This document shows, one piece after another, positions 13,075-26,034 of a DNA stretch of 64,000 nt (position 1 is its first letter; every line of letters begins with the position of its first letter). Location: positions 13,693,364 through 13,757,363 of the forward strand of contig ML677333.1 of NCBI GenBank assembly GCA_007922305.1, read 5' to 3'. A program made the translations under genes and the position numbers. The DNA is from Dermatemys mawii (lineage: Eukaryota; Chordata; Testudines; Dermatemydidae). A model generated the notes under the pieces. It was not told the DNA's origin and made no database searches. It saw only the letters and a list, made by a program, of their open reading frames with translations.

Positions 13075-13320
13075 TTTTGGCTTTGTCAACACCAAAAAGC
13101 ATTCCATGTAGTTTTTAACATGAAGGGCTCCTGACCAAGGAGAAAAAGAGTCAGTTTAAATTCCAGTTTAAACCAGACTAAACTGATTCAAAGCTGTTAT
13201 AGCCAGATTTACTTCCAGCAGGTCTGAATCAAGTGTGTCTGAACTGATTTTGCAAAATTTTTGCCTGCCCTACACTATCACCTAAAACTGTTTTAACACC
13301 AGGAAACCCAATGTTACAGA
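13075..13320. mobile_element. Degraded miniature-element-like segment
   Basis: Repeated GTTTAAA and CAGTTTAAA-type words and the motif CCTGCCCTACACTATCAC resemble the GTCTACACT class of small elements. Boundaries are uncertain. Confidence 0.35.
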
Positions 13321-13324
13321 CCAT

Positions 13325-15050
13325 GTACAGTACGGATTATAACATTGCTAGAACAATTTTCAGAAGAAAAATATCAGGGAAACAGGAGCAGAACCCTGGT
13401 TGCAACAACTATATTTATATAACTAATGTAGCTCTGATCCCAGCATGTACAGGGTCTAAGAATGAAGAATAGTATCATAAAGACAAGAAGGGCCTCGGAA
13501 TAAATCCACACCACGTTGAGAGCTAAAAGAGGAGTATTATTTTCAGCTTCATGTGCCCTCTAGTGGGCACTGCTGCTGGCACTTCTTGAACATTAAAGCC
13601 AGCTTGCATCTGATTCAAGCTACATCTTCAAAGCTACTCATCATCTCAGCTAAAAGTTCTGTTGTAAATAAATTCAAGTGCCTCTTGAGATATGACAGCT
13701 TTAGAGTTTACATTTCAGCCTTTCTTGCTTCAAATGGCATACCAGTCACTCTAAGAAACCATTTATTTCTGTAAAAATCAAAGGCACCATTCAGATAAAG
13801 CTATACAAAACAAGTAGTGCACTATGCCTATGATAAATGTGTGAGCATGTGTGCTTATGAAGTGGGTCTGGCCAATGGGACCCATTTAATTCCAAATTCA
13901 CCTTTTAAGTGAATGGATCTAGTATAATTTCACTGAAGCCACTGCATTACTCTTGGATTTACACTACTGTACTTGAGAGCAAACTAAGCCTCTCCAAACC
14001 TGCATCCTTTCTACAAGTCCCTATAATAGGGAATGAAGAACTATTCTCCCCCAAAGCTCTCTTTTGGTGAGGTGCGCTAAATTCAGTCACTAAACTTTTC
14101 TTCTGAAAATCTGCAATGTGCAAAAGAGTGAAAGATGGGCAGAAGTGATCTTGAGCTACAGGGCAAATCTGAGATCAACAGCAGAGATTGTGACCTCTCT
14201 CTGCTGCAAAGTAGAACATGCCTTTTCCAGCTGCATCCAAGTACACAAATTAAGTAGCACATTTTCTATGACCCTCACCTCCATCTGCAGAAGGAATGTA
14301 GAATGTCCCAAAAGGGCATAACATACTGCACTATAGGCAGGGATTCTGCTGTGTCAGCATTTGTTAAAATGTATGGCATCTTAGGTATAAAAAAAAATCT
14401 CAATCTTTAATTGGAGTCAGTGATGATGTAGAGAACGCTACACCTGATGTGGAGAAATTAAGCAGCTACAATAGACACGTGTATCTCTCTCACACACACC
14501 TGTTCCTGCTAATAAAGCAAATGCTCACAACACAAAATATGCAGCTGCTCTTGGATGCTTGTTTCCCAGGAACTCCTAGTCAATGGGCATTGTTCAAAAG
14601 ATGAAATTCTGCTTCTACATCTTTGGTAAAACCACAAAAAATTGCACACACATTCTCCAAACCCACCATCAAACAGCAACTAAACATGGAAAGCACTATA
14701 ATAAACTATTGCTGAATACCATCTGTGAAGGGAAGTCAGATTTCAGAATGAGACAATTGCATGATACTCTCTCATAAGTAATAATACTGTTACTCCTTTT
14801 GACCTAGCGAAAAATTTACAGCATAATAGGTTGTTCCAGTTGGGAATAGAAATTGATGATGGAGTCTGGTGTTTTCTTTGATGCAATCTTGTTTATTTAT
14901 GTGGAATGTATAAAGTCCTCCCTCACTAAATGTGGGAGGAACCAAAAGCAGGAGATAAATAAAAAAGTTAGAGCCTCCAGGCTCTTTTGGCCAGCACCAG
15001 ACCTAGAAGTTCCCTAGGCTTCTTCCAAGCCTACACCTTACAGACCGCTG
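13325..15050. other. Intergenic, nothing recognised
   Basis: AT-rich sequence with only short random frames. No repeat ends were noticed. Confidence 0.45.
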
Positions 15051-15055
15051 CTTGG

Positions 15056-15110
15056 TTTTCTTTCTTGCTTTCTCTCACACACACAGTCTCTCTCTCTCTC
15101 CCTCTCTCCC
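15056..15110. repeat. Pyrimidine-rich (CA)n/(TC)n simple repeat
   Basis: A run of TCTCACACACACA followed by imperfect TC repeats. Confidence 0.9.
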
Positions 15111-16440
15111 TACCCAGTGGGCTTGTCTGTCCATACGGTGCTAGTTTCTGGACAGACTCTATTAGGCCTTGCTTTAGGTGTGGCTTTTTAGCTATCTCTT
15201 ACAACTATCTGAAGTGAAGGGTGCATTCACACGTCACAACAATTTCAACAAGGTTTAACTTAACCCATAATAGGGTTTCCTTAAAAGCCAGCCCACAGAA
15301 CAAGTCCTAGCTTGTCAAAGACAGACAAGGTAACATACTGAACACTGAGGCAGAATGTCTGAACAAATAGAATATTTTCAGGAGCTTTCTTCTTCTTACC
15401 CATCCCATCAGCACTACAGATCTGCAGCTCCAGGAGGATGCAAAGAGGCCAGTGACCACTGCTCTGAGTGATATAAAGAATGTGACTATCAAGCAACCTG
15501 TGAGCTCAAGAATGACCATGCTGATAGTATTTGCAGTACAGCTGTGAGCTGATCAAGCCCAGCAGGGATTCTGTCTTGGAGTGGCTGACCCAAAAGTATA
15601 GATTTGTGAGGAATTACCTGACAACTGGCCCTGTGGGATGATTTTGGAAAGGGAGGGCAATACTGTGGTGTGTTCTGTTAGGCAAAAAGATTCTTTTCCC
15701 CAAGAATCAGACAATACTGAAGGGGGTTTATTCCTGGTACCAGAAAGACTGATAAACAGCTTCAAAAGTGTAGTGCTACAGTGATCAATGATATATATTC
15801 TCTTATCAATTCATTTGCATTTATCGGTACATACAGAGACAGACATTGTTACAAGTGAAGAGAGAACTCAGAACAAAGATAAAATAGGAACAGTACTTAC
15901 CAGACACTTCAGCTGGATACTTTCAACATGAAACAGCAACAAATATTGAAGGTATATGGTGGCTTCCTCACATTATGAATGAGGATGTCAGGTGTCTGGC
16001 CATCCCACTTTCAATCACTTTCTTAGTGACTCAGTGTTGGCTCAGTTGGCTTGACCATCTGTTCCACATGCCACAGTTTATACTAACCCACCAGCTTTGT
16101 TTGTTTGATCCAACAACACATGAAGGAATATTGCATGGATGGAGAAGACCTAACAGATGGCCTCAACTATGCATCTGCCCCAGCCTGAAAACAGAGCAGG
16201 TCACAACACTAGCAGGTGGCTGTGCTCTCTGGGAACAGGTGATCCATCAGCAGAAGAATTAATGACTGAATAATAACAAATGTTAACCCAGCTCATAACA
16301 GTGCTTAGGTCATACCATGCACTTCAGTGCAGAGAAAGGAACATGACCCACCAGGCGTGTGCCTATCCCATGCAACCTAGATGGCACAGATAATTTGTAG
16401 TATGGTTCCATCTGGACGGTAATTTGTAGTATGGTTTAGC
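15111..16440. other. Intergenic, nothing recognised
   Basis: No gene, RNA or mobile-element terminus was identified. Confidence 0.45.
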
Positions 16441-16449
16441 AGCTGTCAC

Positions 16450-16990
16450 TAACAGGATGGCTTGTCCTTTAAGGCCTAGCCCTGAGGCTAGCCAACCCTG
16501 ATTAGTGAATGAGCCACACCTGAGAGAGAAAGATAAGGTCATTTCACTATCAAGAGCAGCAGGGAGGAAGTAAGAAAAGCTCACACAGTTGTGGAGGGCA
16601 AGAAAGGCTCTTGCAGGGGTGATCCTGACCCCAGGGTAGTTTAGGAGCCAGACCCAGAAGGCTGAGCTCCCTTCAGCCAAGTAAAGTTTGGGAAAGGTGG
16701 TAGACAGACCGGTTAGAAAGGAGGAAATGAGAATAGTTGAAAACCGATGTAAAGACTGTTTTGGACTACCAGGGGAGAAATACCAGTGAGTTCTGCTTAT
16801 GACAGACTTTATTGCCAACCTGAATGGAAGTGGTGAAGATTAAATATCCTAGATTCCATCCAGGAGGGATAGTTTTCTTTTAAGTACTATAGACTGTGCA
16901 CTTCTTATGGGGCCCAGAAGAGGGGGAAACAGAGGCAGGGCACGGCTGAGGGATCTCTGGCCCAGAGGGGGTGCCTAAGAAGTGGATGCC
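16450..16990. repeat. Dispersed repeat, copy 1 of a pair
   Basis: The part around 16905-16950 (GGGCCCAGAAGAGGGGGAAA, then CAGAGGCAG) is closely similar to 56445-56480. The GC content and length suggest an LTR or similar interspersed repeat. An open frame of 151 codons on the minus strand (16363-16818) is not supported as a gene. Confidence 0.45.
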
Positions 16991-17169
16991 CCTCTTACAT
17001 TCACATCCTTATGTCACAGTCATGAACTGCTGTAGAGCCTGCCACTTTCTGGAGTGCTGGAGATAAGGTTAGACCCACCTGAGATGATATCTGGGTACAT
17101 CCAGCTAAGTGAGAACTAAAATGTGGTTTCATTTTACAAGCTGTCGTAAAGCACTTTGAACCAAGACCC

Positions 17170-17458
17170 CATGAAAAAGCCACACTGCAATTAAAAACCC
17201 ACAGCTGGCACATGACAGCTGATTCAGGCTCCTGGGGCTAAGGCTAAGGGGCTGTTTAACGGTGGTGTGAATGTTTGGGCTTGGGCTAGACCCCAGCCTC
17301 TAGGACCTTGTGTGGTGGGAGGATTCCAGAGCTCGGGCTGCAGCCCAAACCCAAACCCTCTCTGCTGCAATTAAACAACCCCTTAGCCTGACCCCATGAG
17401 CCCAAGTCAGCTGGCACAGGCCAGCCCAACGTATTGCATTGAAAGTAGACATACCCTA
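17170..17458. mobile_element. Foldback miniature element, about 130-base arms
   Basis: The left arm (GCAATTAAAAACCCACAGC, later GCTAAGGGGCTGTTTAA) is the imperfect inverse of the right arm (TTAAACAACCCCTTAGC, then CAGCTGGCACAGG, ending AGTAGACATAC). The single-strand fold would be a long hairpin. It has no coding capacity. Confidence 0.8.
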
Positions 17459-17929
17459 TGTATGAGGAGATTAAAGATATGCCCCTCCATCACCACCTGC
17501 AAGAGATGCAACAAGTGTAGAGCTGAGTAGCAGCCCAGAATCATTCCAAATGAAATCAATCTGAAAGAGCTCTCCAAAGATCTCTCTTTAGCTTAGAACT
17601 AACTTTTCTCTAACATAGACAGGATAAAAGATTAGTTCCTTGAATAGGCTTCCACAGCACCATTCCTGTATGTGCCCCTTAGGAAAAGATGTTGACACCA
17701 TTCTTTACTTACGTAAGACATACAGAACCCATTCCTACCCCTCCACAAGCTGTCTGATTAATTACAACAGCGAGGCTAATCACAATAGTTATGAGCATTG
17801 AACATGTTGCAATCTGCTCTTTGAGGACATAAATGGTGAACTCTCATCTTAGAATATTTGCATAATTATATTTAACATTTTATTTTAAATCTTATTTAAT
17901 GTGTAATCAGGGTCTGAATAACTCTCCCC

Positions 17930-18360
17930 TCACAGCTAGCTAGGAGGGGGAGAGACTTCAGGAGCAAACTGTATTTACATGAACACACCTACTGTGCTTA
18001 GATATCCAGCAGATAGAGTGGTGTTGCTCAAAGTAATCAACTTTGGCTGCTGTTGGGTTGCAAATCACTTTAGTGCTCAATGCAGGGATAGTGAAATGCT
18101 GTTATCAATGTTTTTTGTCTTTGTTGTATGAATAAAGGAGAGCAGAACTGTGTTTAACCTGTCCCAAATGTGGGGGTCACCCTTAGCTGAAAGGACCTTG
18201 TTAAGCCAGGGGCTCAAATTCCAAACCCTTGTGAAGTAAGAGTGGTGGAAACATGTGTTTGGCTAAGAGACATAGCTCTCTCTAAGGCTCTCTGGTCTGA
18301 CCTAACCTAATGTGTTTCTCACCACTGTTCAAAGACACAGCTGAATAGTATCCCTTACAA
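17930..18360. repeat. Possible LTR-like or dispersed repeat
   Basis: A segment with AATAAAGGAGAGCAGAACTG and CTTGTTAAGCCAGGGGCTC has the feel of a turtle interspersed repeat. Family, ends and orientation could not be established. Confidence 0.3.
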
Positions 18361-18451
18361 GCCTTTATTATTTTAAGTGCTTAAATGAGAGCTGAAATCA
18401 GTTGTGAGTGGACAGCATTTCTACCCAGTATGTTAAAAGCTGATTATCACT

Positions 18452-18670
18452 AAGGTTATGTCTATGCTTTGCAGGTTTTAGCAAAATGGCTGTGCCACTT
18501 CAGGCGCCCACTGTAAGGCATGCAGTGTAACCACTGTTTGTTGGTAGGAGAGCTCTCCTGCTAACAAAAAAACTTTGACCCTCAAGCAGCAGCTGTAGCT
18601 TTGGTTCAAGAGAGCACGCCTGTTGACAAAGCATGTCTGTTGGGGAGGTGGTTTTTTAAACACCTCTGAA
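18452..18670. mobile_element. Harbinger-like miniature-element fragment
   Basis: It begins AAGGTTATGTCTATGC, similar to the GGTTATGTCTACAC left end of the class. It contains GTAGGAGAGCTCTCCTGC, an internal palindrome also typical of the class. Confidence 0.5.
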
Positions 18671-18689
18671 CAATAAAAATGTTGTCATT

Positions 18690-21210
18690 CATTTCCTCAA
18701 AACTTAAGAGACTGACCTGCAGAGGTCACAGTAGAGAGGCAGGTGGCAGCAGAAGGTAACTGACAGTCAGCCAGTGGGAGTGGCAAGAAGTCAACTGGTA
18801 GGAGCAGCAAAGCGGCTGGCAGGAGCGGAACGAGGGGCTGGCAGAGCCGCCAGCAGAGAGGAACCATGGCTGGTGGAGTGAGTAGCCAGAACAAATGTTC
18901 AGATGGCAGAGCAAGCAAGGTGCCTTTTCCCTCTAGGTAGGAGCTGAAGTCACACAGATGCACCTCTGAACCCTGGGTCCTCACTGACTAAAGGCAACCA
19001 CTGCATGGGGTCTGGTGAAGGAGCAGAGAGGGGCACAGAAAAGGAACTTTTGGTTGTAGAACTTAAGAACATGTAGCAGAAGGCCTAGTCCCACGCACGC
19101 TGGGGTTGGTGTCCTGCTCAGTTTTATGATTATGAATCCAGCTTATGGCATTTTCCCTAATTAGTCAGCTGACTTCCCTCCCTTCATTAAAAGTTCATTT
19201 TCTACAGTCAGACTCTGTACCTGTGAGTGGGGAAGTATTGCCTCTCAGAGGCACCCAGGGATGGTGCATCATTTTCCTAGGTTACTGGCTAGGGGCTTAA
19301 GGCAGTTGTGTTTTATTGTTGAAGAGGAAGCCCTAGATAATGAAGCCAGCCCTGGTTGCTGCTGGCTCCACCTAGCAGAAGGGTTACATACGTATTTATT
19401 TTCAATCCACTCAGTCTATTATTTTGCACATAATCCTTGAATAGTGTACCTTCCACCAAAAAATATGACCAAAGGTGGAACGATTTAAAAACTTATCATA
19501 ATGCAAGAAATTGCATAAAAGGGTTATCAAATTTAAAAGCTATCTGTATCAAAATGTAATTCTGTTCAGCAGATTGTTGGTTGTGTGCCAGTCTGAGCCT
19601 TGTACATGGAAATAAGACTAATCTGTAATGCTTAGAGCAAAGTTTATAAAATTAACCCATGTTTTCACAAGGTACATGACTATTTACAGTGCTAGAAAGG
19701 ATGAGTGTGATAGCTGTAATATCAACAGAACTGGAGATACAATTCCCAAAAGCAGTAATTGAAAAACAGGAAAGTAATTAAACTTTGGATAAATCTGCAG
19801 AGTATTTTACTTAAAACTACAAAATCCAATACACAATATTTCTGCTCCCCTCAGTAATGAATTACAAAGAGTACATTTCAATAGCATGATAGGAACTCAT
19901 GACTAGAAAAGATAGAACAAGGACACTTAGCACTGCTAAAATTTGTCCATTGCAAAATGTTCATTTTTAATAAGCTTTTTACTTAAAACGCTGCCTATAA
20001 AAGCTCATCTGATGATCTACTCCACAGGATCATTATCAATCACCATTTCTTGCTGCCCCTTCTGAATGTCATCTTTGCAAACACATACAAATTAGATTTT
20101 ATCCTCCTCATTTTTTGGGGGAAAATCTCTTGCCTCACGTAGGTCCATTGTATAATTCAACACTGTACCATCTGCAGAATCAGATTATTGGAGCTGCCTG
20201 GAAAACATTTCAAATTTTGTTTTTGGTCAAAATCTGGATAAAAGCCAAAGATTTTAAATTTTCCAGGAACCAGATATTCTGAAAAATTTTGATACAGAAA
20301 CATCATCACTTTATCAAGAAGTCATGTGTTGATAATGTCAAAGTATAAATTACATGTTGACTATGTATAATGCATTATACAGACCAAATAAATGAGTTTA
20401 AACAAATAAATTCCATCTCATTTTCAAATAGTTTTCTAAATGTTTCCATCAAAATAGACATGTTCCCACAAAACATTCCAATTTCAAGAAGACTGTTTTC
20501 CAGCAGAAAATGGTGCCACTGAAAATTTTTCATCCATCTCTAGTTTAATTTAGTTGACTCCGAATGGTTAACCTGCACAGACAAGATAGGCCAATGGATG
20601 GCTGATAGTCATAGCAGGGCTGTAAGTAGATCATAGTGTAAGTTCATGCTTAAAGTGTGGCTCTTCCTCCCCATCTGAGTGGCTGGGGCACAAAGGCTTG
20701 AGTCCATCACTGCCTTTGAGTTAACAGATCAGGGTAAAATTTTCAGAAGTGCCTAAGGGCCAGATTGTTAGATGTGTATAGGAGCCAAAAGATGCAAACG
20801 GCTGCCCAGTGGGGTTTTGAAAATAATGGGGGTTAGACACCTGGGTGCTTTTGAAAAATCTAACCCCAAGTGACTTTGAAGCCTAAGTCCTGTTGGAAGT
20901 TTAAGGCACAGTGTAAAATTTTCAGCTTGGTCCTTTAGCTCAAATTGTAGCAGATCATGCTTTCGGATCCAGTGGTCCCAAGATTCAATCTCTACAGACG
21001 ACATACTTATACCAAGAACTGTTTTGGCCGTGAATATGGGACATTTAATGAATTGTTTCTCACTCAGCTTACCAGCCTTTCACAGTGCCAACTCCATCCC
21101 TCCAGGGCCAGCAATACCAGGGGCCAATGCTGCTTATGTAACTAGCATTTGGCAAACTGGTTTCAGTCACCTGATATATTTCCTTTTGCTCACACTTCCG
21201 TACACTCTCC
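18690..21210. other. Intergenic, nothing recognised
   Basis: A purine-rich GGCAGGAGCGG-type block at 18740-18880 may be an old repeat. The rest is AT-rich without features. Confidence 0.45.
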
Positions 21211-21221
21211 TCTGGATAACT

Positions 21222-21919
21222 CAGGGGTGGGAAAACTATGGCCCACAGGCCAGATCCAGCCCCCAGGCTGTTCCTAACCAGCCCCACAAGGTCCTGCTGT
21301 GAAGGCTGCTCCGGCTCCTTCCCCACTGTTCCCCTGCACCACCACCATGCAGCCTCAGTGGTCCATGCAAGCAGCGCTCTAGGGGGCAGGGCTGCACAAG
21401 AGCATGCTCTGACACATCAGCTGTGGCAGCATGTCTGGCTGTGGGCCAGACATGCTGTTTGAGTGGTGGCCCCATAAGTGGGCAGTGGGCTGGCTGGGGC
21501 TGAATAAGGGGCAGAAGGTCTCAGGGGGTGGTCAGGGGACTGGGGCAGGGTTGGATGGCACATGGGAGTGCCACAGGGCCTTTAAGGGGCAGGGGTGTGG
21601 CTAGAGATCAGGGAAGGTGGTTGGGGCAGGGGTAATCAGGGGGCAAGGAGCAGAGGGGCTTAGATAGGGTGGGGAGGCTTGTGGGGGTGGCTAGAGGGGG
21701 GGGTCTCAGGAAGGGGTAGTCAAGGGACAAAGAGCAGATTGGGGGTAGGGTCCTGGAGGGGGTTGGATGGATCAAGGATTCTGAGGGAGCGGGAAGTGAG
21801 TGGGAGTTGGATGGGGATAGGGCCAGGCTGTTTGGGGAGGCACCGCCTTCCCTACCTGACCCTCCGCACAATTTTGAACTGCAAGGTGGCCCTCAGGCCA
21901 AAAAGTTTGCCCACCCCTG
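21222..21919 (+). mobile_element. hAT element with G-rich core
   Basis: Starts CAGGGGTGGGAAAACTATGG and ends AAGTTTGCCCACCCCTG, matched inverted termini. Flanks GGATAACT and GGATGGCT form an 8-bp duplication with two mismatches, so the insertion is old. The core at 21480-21860 is extremely G-rich on the plus strand. No transposase frame was seen. Confidence 0.85.
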
Positions 21920-21927
21920 GGATGGCT

Positions 21928-24450
21928 GAATTCGTGTTACCTACCACTACTTTAGACTTTAGTGAAGGATCCACAAATAGGAGCATGGTTCCAACAAGGA
22001 ATTCAGGCACCTAAGCGTGAAGGATATACAAACAAATCTGGCTTGGGCCACGTGAGATCATCCAAGTGTACCAGCAATTTGAGACTCACCAAGTGCAACA
22101 TATAACACTGCCAACCCATGCCAGGGGGAGGGGGGTGCAGGAAGCAGATAGCCCAGTATCACCAGGCAAAAGACCCTTACTAGGAGGTTTAGCAAACCCA
22201 ACCCCATCCACCTTTCTGCAAAGAACTAGCCACGTTCCCAGCGCTAGACTTACCTCTGTTCTCTGCTATGTGCCCACAGCCCCACAAGGGTGAATGCTTT
22301 ACACACAAGTTATTGTGAGAATTGGTCTCCAGGTGCTTAGTCCCCAGTCTGCCTGTAACGAATACCAGTATATGTTCTGCAATAAAAGGCAGAGCCTGAG
22401 CCTTCCCCCTTAGGCATGCAGTGATTTCACATTCTTAGTGAAGCAGCTTGGTATTAAGCTGACAAATACCTTATTTCACCAAAGAGCTCCAAAATACAAA
22501 GCATCCCTAAATCAGTAATTTGCTAAGGCAGTCTCTGCCTCTGTTGAAATCTGCTAAAAGCCGTTTAATGAACAAAGCAATCTTGCTTATGGCTCAAGTT
22601 ACATAATGTAGTATAGCCAGAGAAAAAGCAGGAGGAAAGATTATAATAAAGAGAATTACAAGGCTATTTAACCCAAGGCATTTTTTTAGAAGAAATATTT
22701 TCCTAATATTCAAAGAAGCTTCCTAAAGGAATGGAGAACAATTACACACACAAAAAATCAGCATTGCTGCATATTGCATTGATGCATCTCAGCAGAAAGT
22801 GGATCAAAACATTCCCTGCTATGGTGGTTTAGCATATTATCATTTATCTGTGATCATATTTTTCTCTCCCCCATTGAGTGCTAGTCCATCAGATGTAAAG
22901 ACACACTATGAAGGTTAATCACCTTATCAGGTGCTATCAAAACCACAACTCCATCAGTCTGCCAATACATTAGAACTAGAATTTCACATAACATTCCAAA
23001 TCGCAATCCAGTTTAATATCAGCAACAATCTGATTAGAGAGGGAGTGGGTAAATGGGAGGGAGAATCCATGCTCTGCCTAAAAACCTCATTTCAGTGTTG
23101 CCCCATGTTTCTGCTGAAGAGTGAGATAGTTAATACTGACAAGTTCTTCTCATCAGGATTCTGGATATTACCCCCACTGAGATGAATGAAGGCAGTTAAC
23201 GCCTCTTAGAGTCATTGTTTGTCCCTCTCCAGACTCAGGAAGAAAATCCATGTCCATTTAACCTTCAGATGGAGAATTTCTGTCCTGTAATGGGCATGGC
23301 ATCAGAGATATTGCAGGCCTCTATCTCATCAGTACTGGGACCCTGTTTTCCATAGTAAGACACACCAATGTGACATATGTAATTTACATATCAAAAAAAT
23401 CAGTTTCCTCTAAGCAGATTCAGTTGATATTCAACTCTAAAACCACTTCTAAGAGAAGCATTTTCTGCTCTAACCCACTAAAGGGAAAAAATTGCAAGAT
23501 AATTTAATGAATTAAACGGTAAAAAGCCATTGTTGATAGTGAAAAGCAGTTTTTGAATGTGAACCTCATTCGTTCAGCTCTTTTAGACAGACAAAAGTTT
23601 CAGAACATTTATTGGTGAAAAGGAAGTAGTTACCATTAGGGAGTGCATCAGTTTCCTAATATCCCTTAGATTTTCAGAGCTTGCTGTGCCCTGTAGCAAG
23701 AATGAAACAGCAGCTACTGTTCATTGGCCTCTGTGCACAAATTGCCACAATCACTCCAGGAAATGTGATGAATCTGGAGATTTTCCCCCATCATTACATT
23801 TTAATGTTACAATTGTTTCCTGAGGACAAAGCTGAGAGTTCTGGAAATACTCCTCCACATCCCCTAAGGTTCAGCATCTGAGAAAGATGTGCTCATTTCA
23901 AAATTTGAGCATTTTCTTACATGCACCCTAAAAGCATAATTTAAAAATATTTCTTATGTTTAATTACCAAAAAGAATGTCTTCTATTACACAAGAAAGTG
24001 GGCTTAAGTCATTTTTTCAATTTTGTGCTACTAGTAAGCTATTCATTTTTGAACTAAGATCAAAGAAATAGAGGATGTGTATATTTAAACTTAAGGATCA
24101 GTTCTTCAGGATAAATGAATATTTCAAATGTTAGCACCCTGACTAGTGGTTCACACTTTTTCATCTAAGTATTCATTTCATCTAAGTATTCATTTAGATT
24201 CATTTTCATCTAAGTATTTCTCCTCCACCATGCTCATCACCTGTCTACTGAAGTGATTGTTCTGCCAGAACCCCTACCAGATAAATGTATCAAGTCTCAC
24301 ACCCAAAAAAACAAAAACCTACAGCTTTCATCACACTCCCTCACATCTCCACCACTGTTTCTTTAAACTCACTTTAAACACTTTTCTTGATGCTGCTGAA
24401 TAGTTAGTTAGTCAAACTAATTTTTTCTATCTAGTCTGTTTTTTTAAAAA
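21928..24450. other. Intergenic, mostly unrecognised
   Basis: No gene was seen. A small tandem repeat (17-base unit starting TCATCTAAGTATT) lies at 24161-24219. Confidence 0.5.
24161..24219. repeat. Three-copy 17-base tandem repeat
   Basis: TCATCTAAGTATTCATT-type units start at 24161, 24178 and 24206. The last two are separated by a short spacer. Confidence 0.85.
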
Positions 24451-24454
24451 AGGC

Positions 24455-24535
24455 ATTCATTGGTCAGACTCAGACTTCAAGGTCGCAATGGACCATTGTG
24501 ATTCTAAACATTACACATCTCCTTACAGCGGATAG
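24455..24535 (-). mobile_element. CR1 3'-end remnant
   Basis: CAGACTTCAAGGTCGCAATG and ACCATTGTGAT match the reversed CR1 3' end also seen at 12464. Confidence 0.55.
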
Positions 24536-24539
24536 GTAT

Positions 24540-25935
24540 TTTAAGGAAGCGGGGGAAGATCAGAACTTTGGCATGAATATCTGAGCAAAGCAGCAGAAAA
24601 AAAATATGTCAGCACTTATAGAAAGTGAAAAGTTAGAAGATAAGGACTTTTCCTCTAGAGGGTAAACATTTAGTGTACTGATTTGCATTACAGAAAGAAA
24701 AAAGCTAAGGCAGCATTGGTTTTAGTATTAGCAGCAAAATTAACCATATGGATTCTTGTTCACAAGTTTAGGCAGACAAAAGACGTGATCAAATTTCTAT
24801 TGATTTCTGCAGGCACACACATACTATCTAAGCACTGGATTAGTAATAAAGGGTAACATTGATCCTTTAGCAGTCAATCACTTTATGATCCATTAGGCAA
24901 CAGTATTTTTAGTTATCTTGATGGAAAAATAGTTCTAACTCATTCTATTGCCATTATTACAGCCATTGAAAGGGATGACTCATATTTTGGGTCCCTATAG
25001 AGATTTGAATTTATCCTATCCTTGGTGACTTCCATTCAGAATACATTGTTCTCAGGCTTCAATGTTTTCAGCTTGTGGATTTCAAGAAACAAAATGTCTA
25101 CTGAATTCCCACTACCACAACAACATGGTGGAGGATTCTCTGACACCAGAGACCTACCAGAAGGCAAGAAAAGCTCTTTTCTTGCCTTTATTCTCATGCA
25201 GTCTTCAGTTATGAAGTTGGCAACATTGCATTTCTAGCAGAAGCCTTATTCAAACTTGGTTTTGCATTTAGACCACAACATGGTCACTATTAGAGTCCCA
25301 TTAGACTCCTGCAGGAGCCTTATCCTGAGCCAGCCTAACCAATGTATTATTGGCTGAGTTTAAGTTCACCCTGAATTCCAAAAGAAACTTGCAGATGTCT
25401 TTACTGACTACTGACAGCACTTTCTGCCTAAAAGGACCCCAGCTGCACAAATGAGCACAGCACAGAATAACTACTGCAAGTAGCCACTGAAGATGCTGCA
25501 ACTGATTACTCACCAAATGGACACAAATCTGACATCAGGAATCATTACATTCAAAAACCAGTAGAACACTTTAATCTTCCTGGCCATTCCATTAAAGAGT
25601 TGGTTTCAGTTCTGAAACTGAAAAACTTCCAAAACAGACTCCAACAAGAAACTGAGGAACTGGAATTAATTTTCAAATTGGACACAATTAACCAAGGATT
25701 AAATAGAACTTGCAAATGGTTTGCTCATTAAACTAATTGACTGCATTTCCCTAGTTAATTTACCTTCAATAGTTGTATATCTCCTGTCAGACATAGATAT
25801 CCATTTCAAAAGGTACTTTTTTCTCCTGCTGATAATGGCCCATCCAAATTAAACAGACTCTTAGAATTGGTATGCTAATGTACAATTTTTTTTCCCCCTT
25901 TCTGTGTATAAAAGCATCTTCCTTCTGTTCCATTC
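24540..25935. other. Intergenic, nothing recognised
   Basis: AT-rich sequence with random short frames only. Confidence 0.45.
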
Positions 25936-26030
25936 TATGCATCCCATGAAGTGGGCTATAGCCCACGGAAGCTTATGCTGAAAAAAACTGGTTAGTCTCT
26001 AAGGTGCTACAAAGTCTTCCAACATCTCCT
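25935..26030 (-). repeat. Dispersed repeat fragment (same family as 46565 and 51655)
   Basis: It reads GAAGTGGGCTATAGCCCACG, then GAAGCTTATGC, GTTAGTCTCTAAGGTGCTAC and AAAGTCTTCC. This is the reverse complement of the repeat at 51655-51785. The family name is not known to me. Confidence 0.75.
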
Positions 26031-26034
26031 TATT

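Noticed and set aside
16363..16818. 151-codon open frame on the minus strand
   Set aside because: It lies in a segment shared with 56280-56600 and so is likely repeat sequence. No domain was seen.
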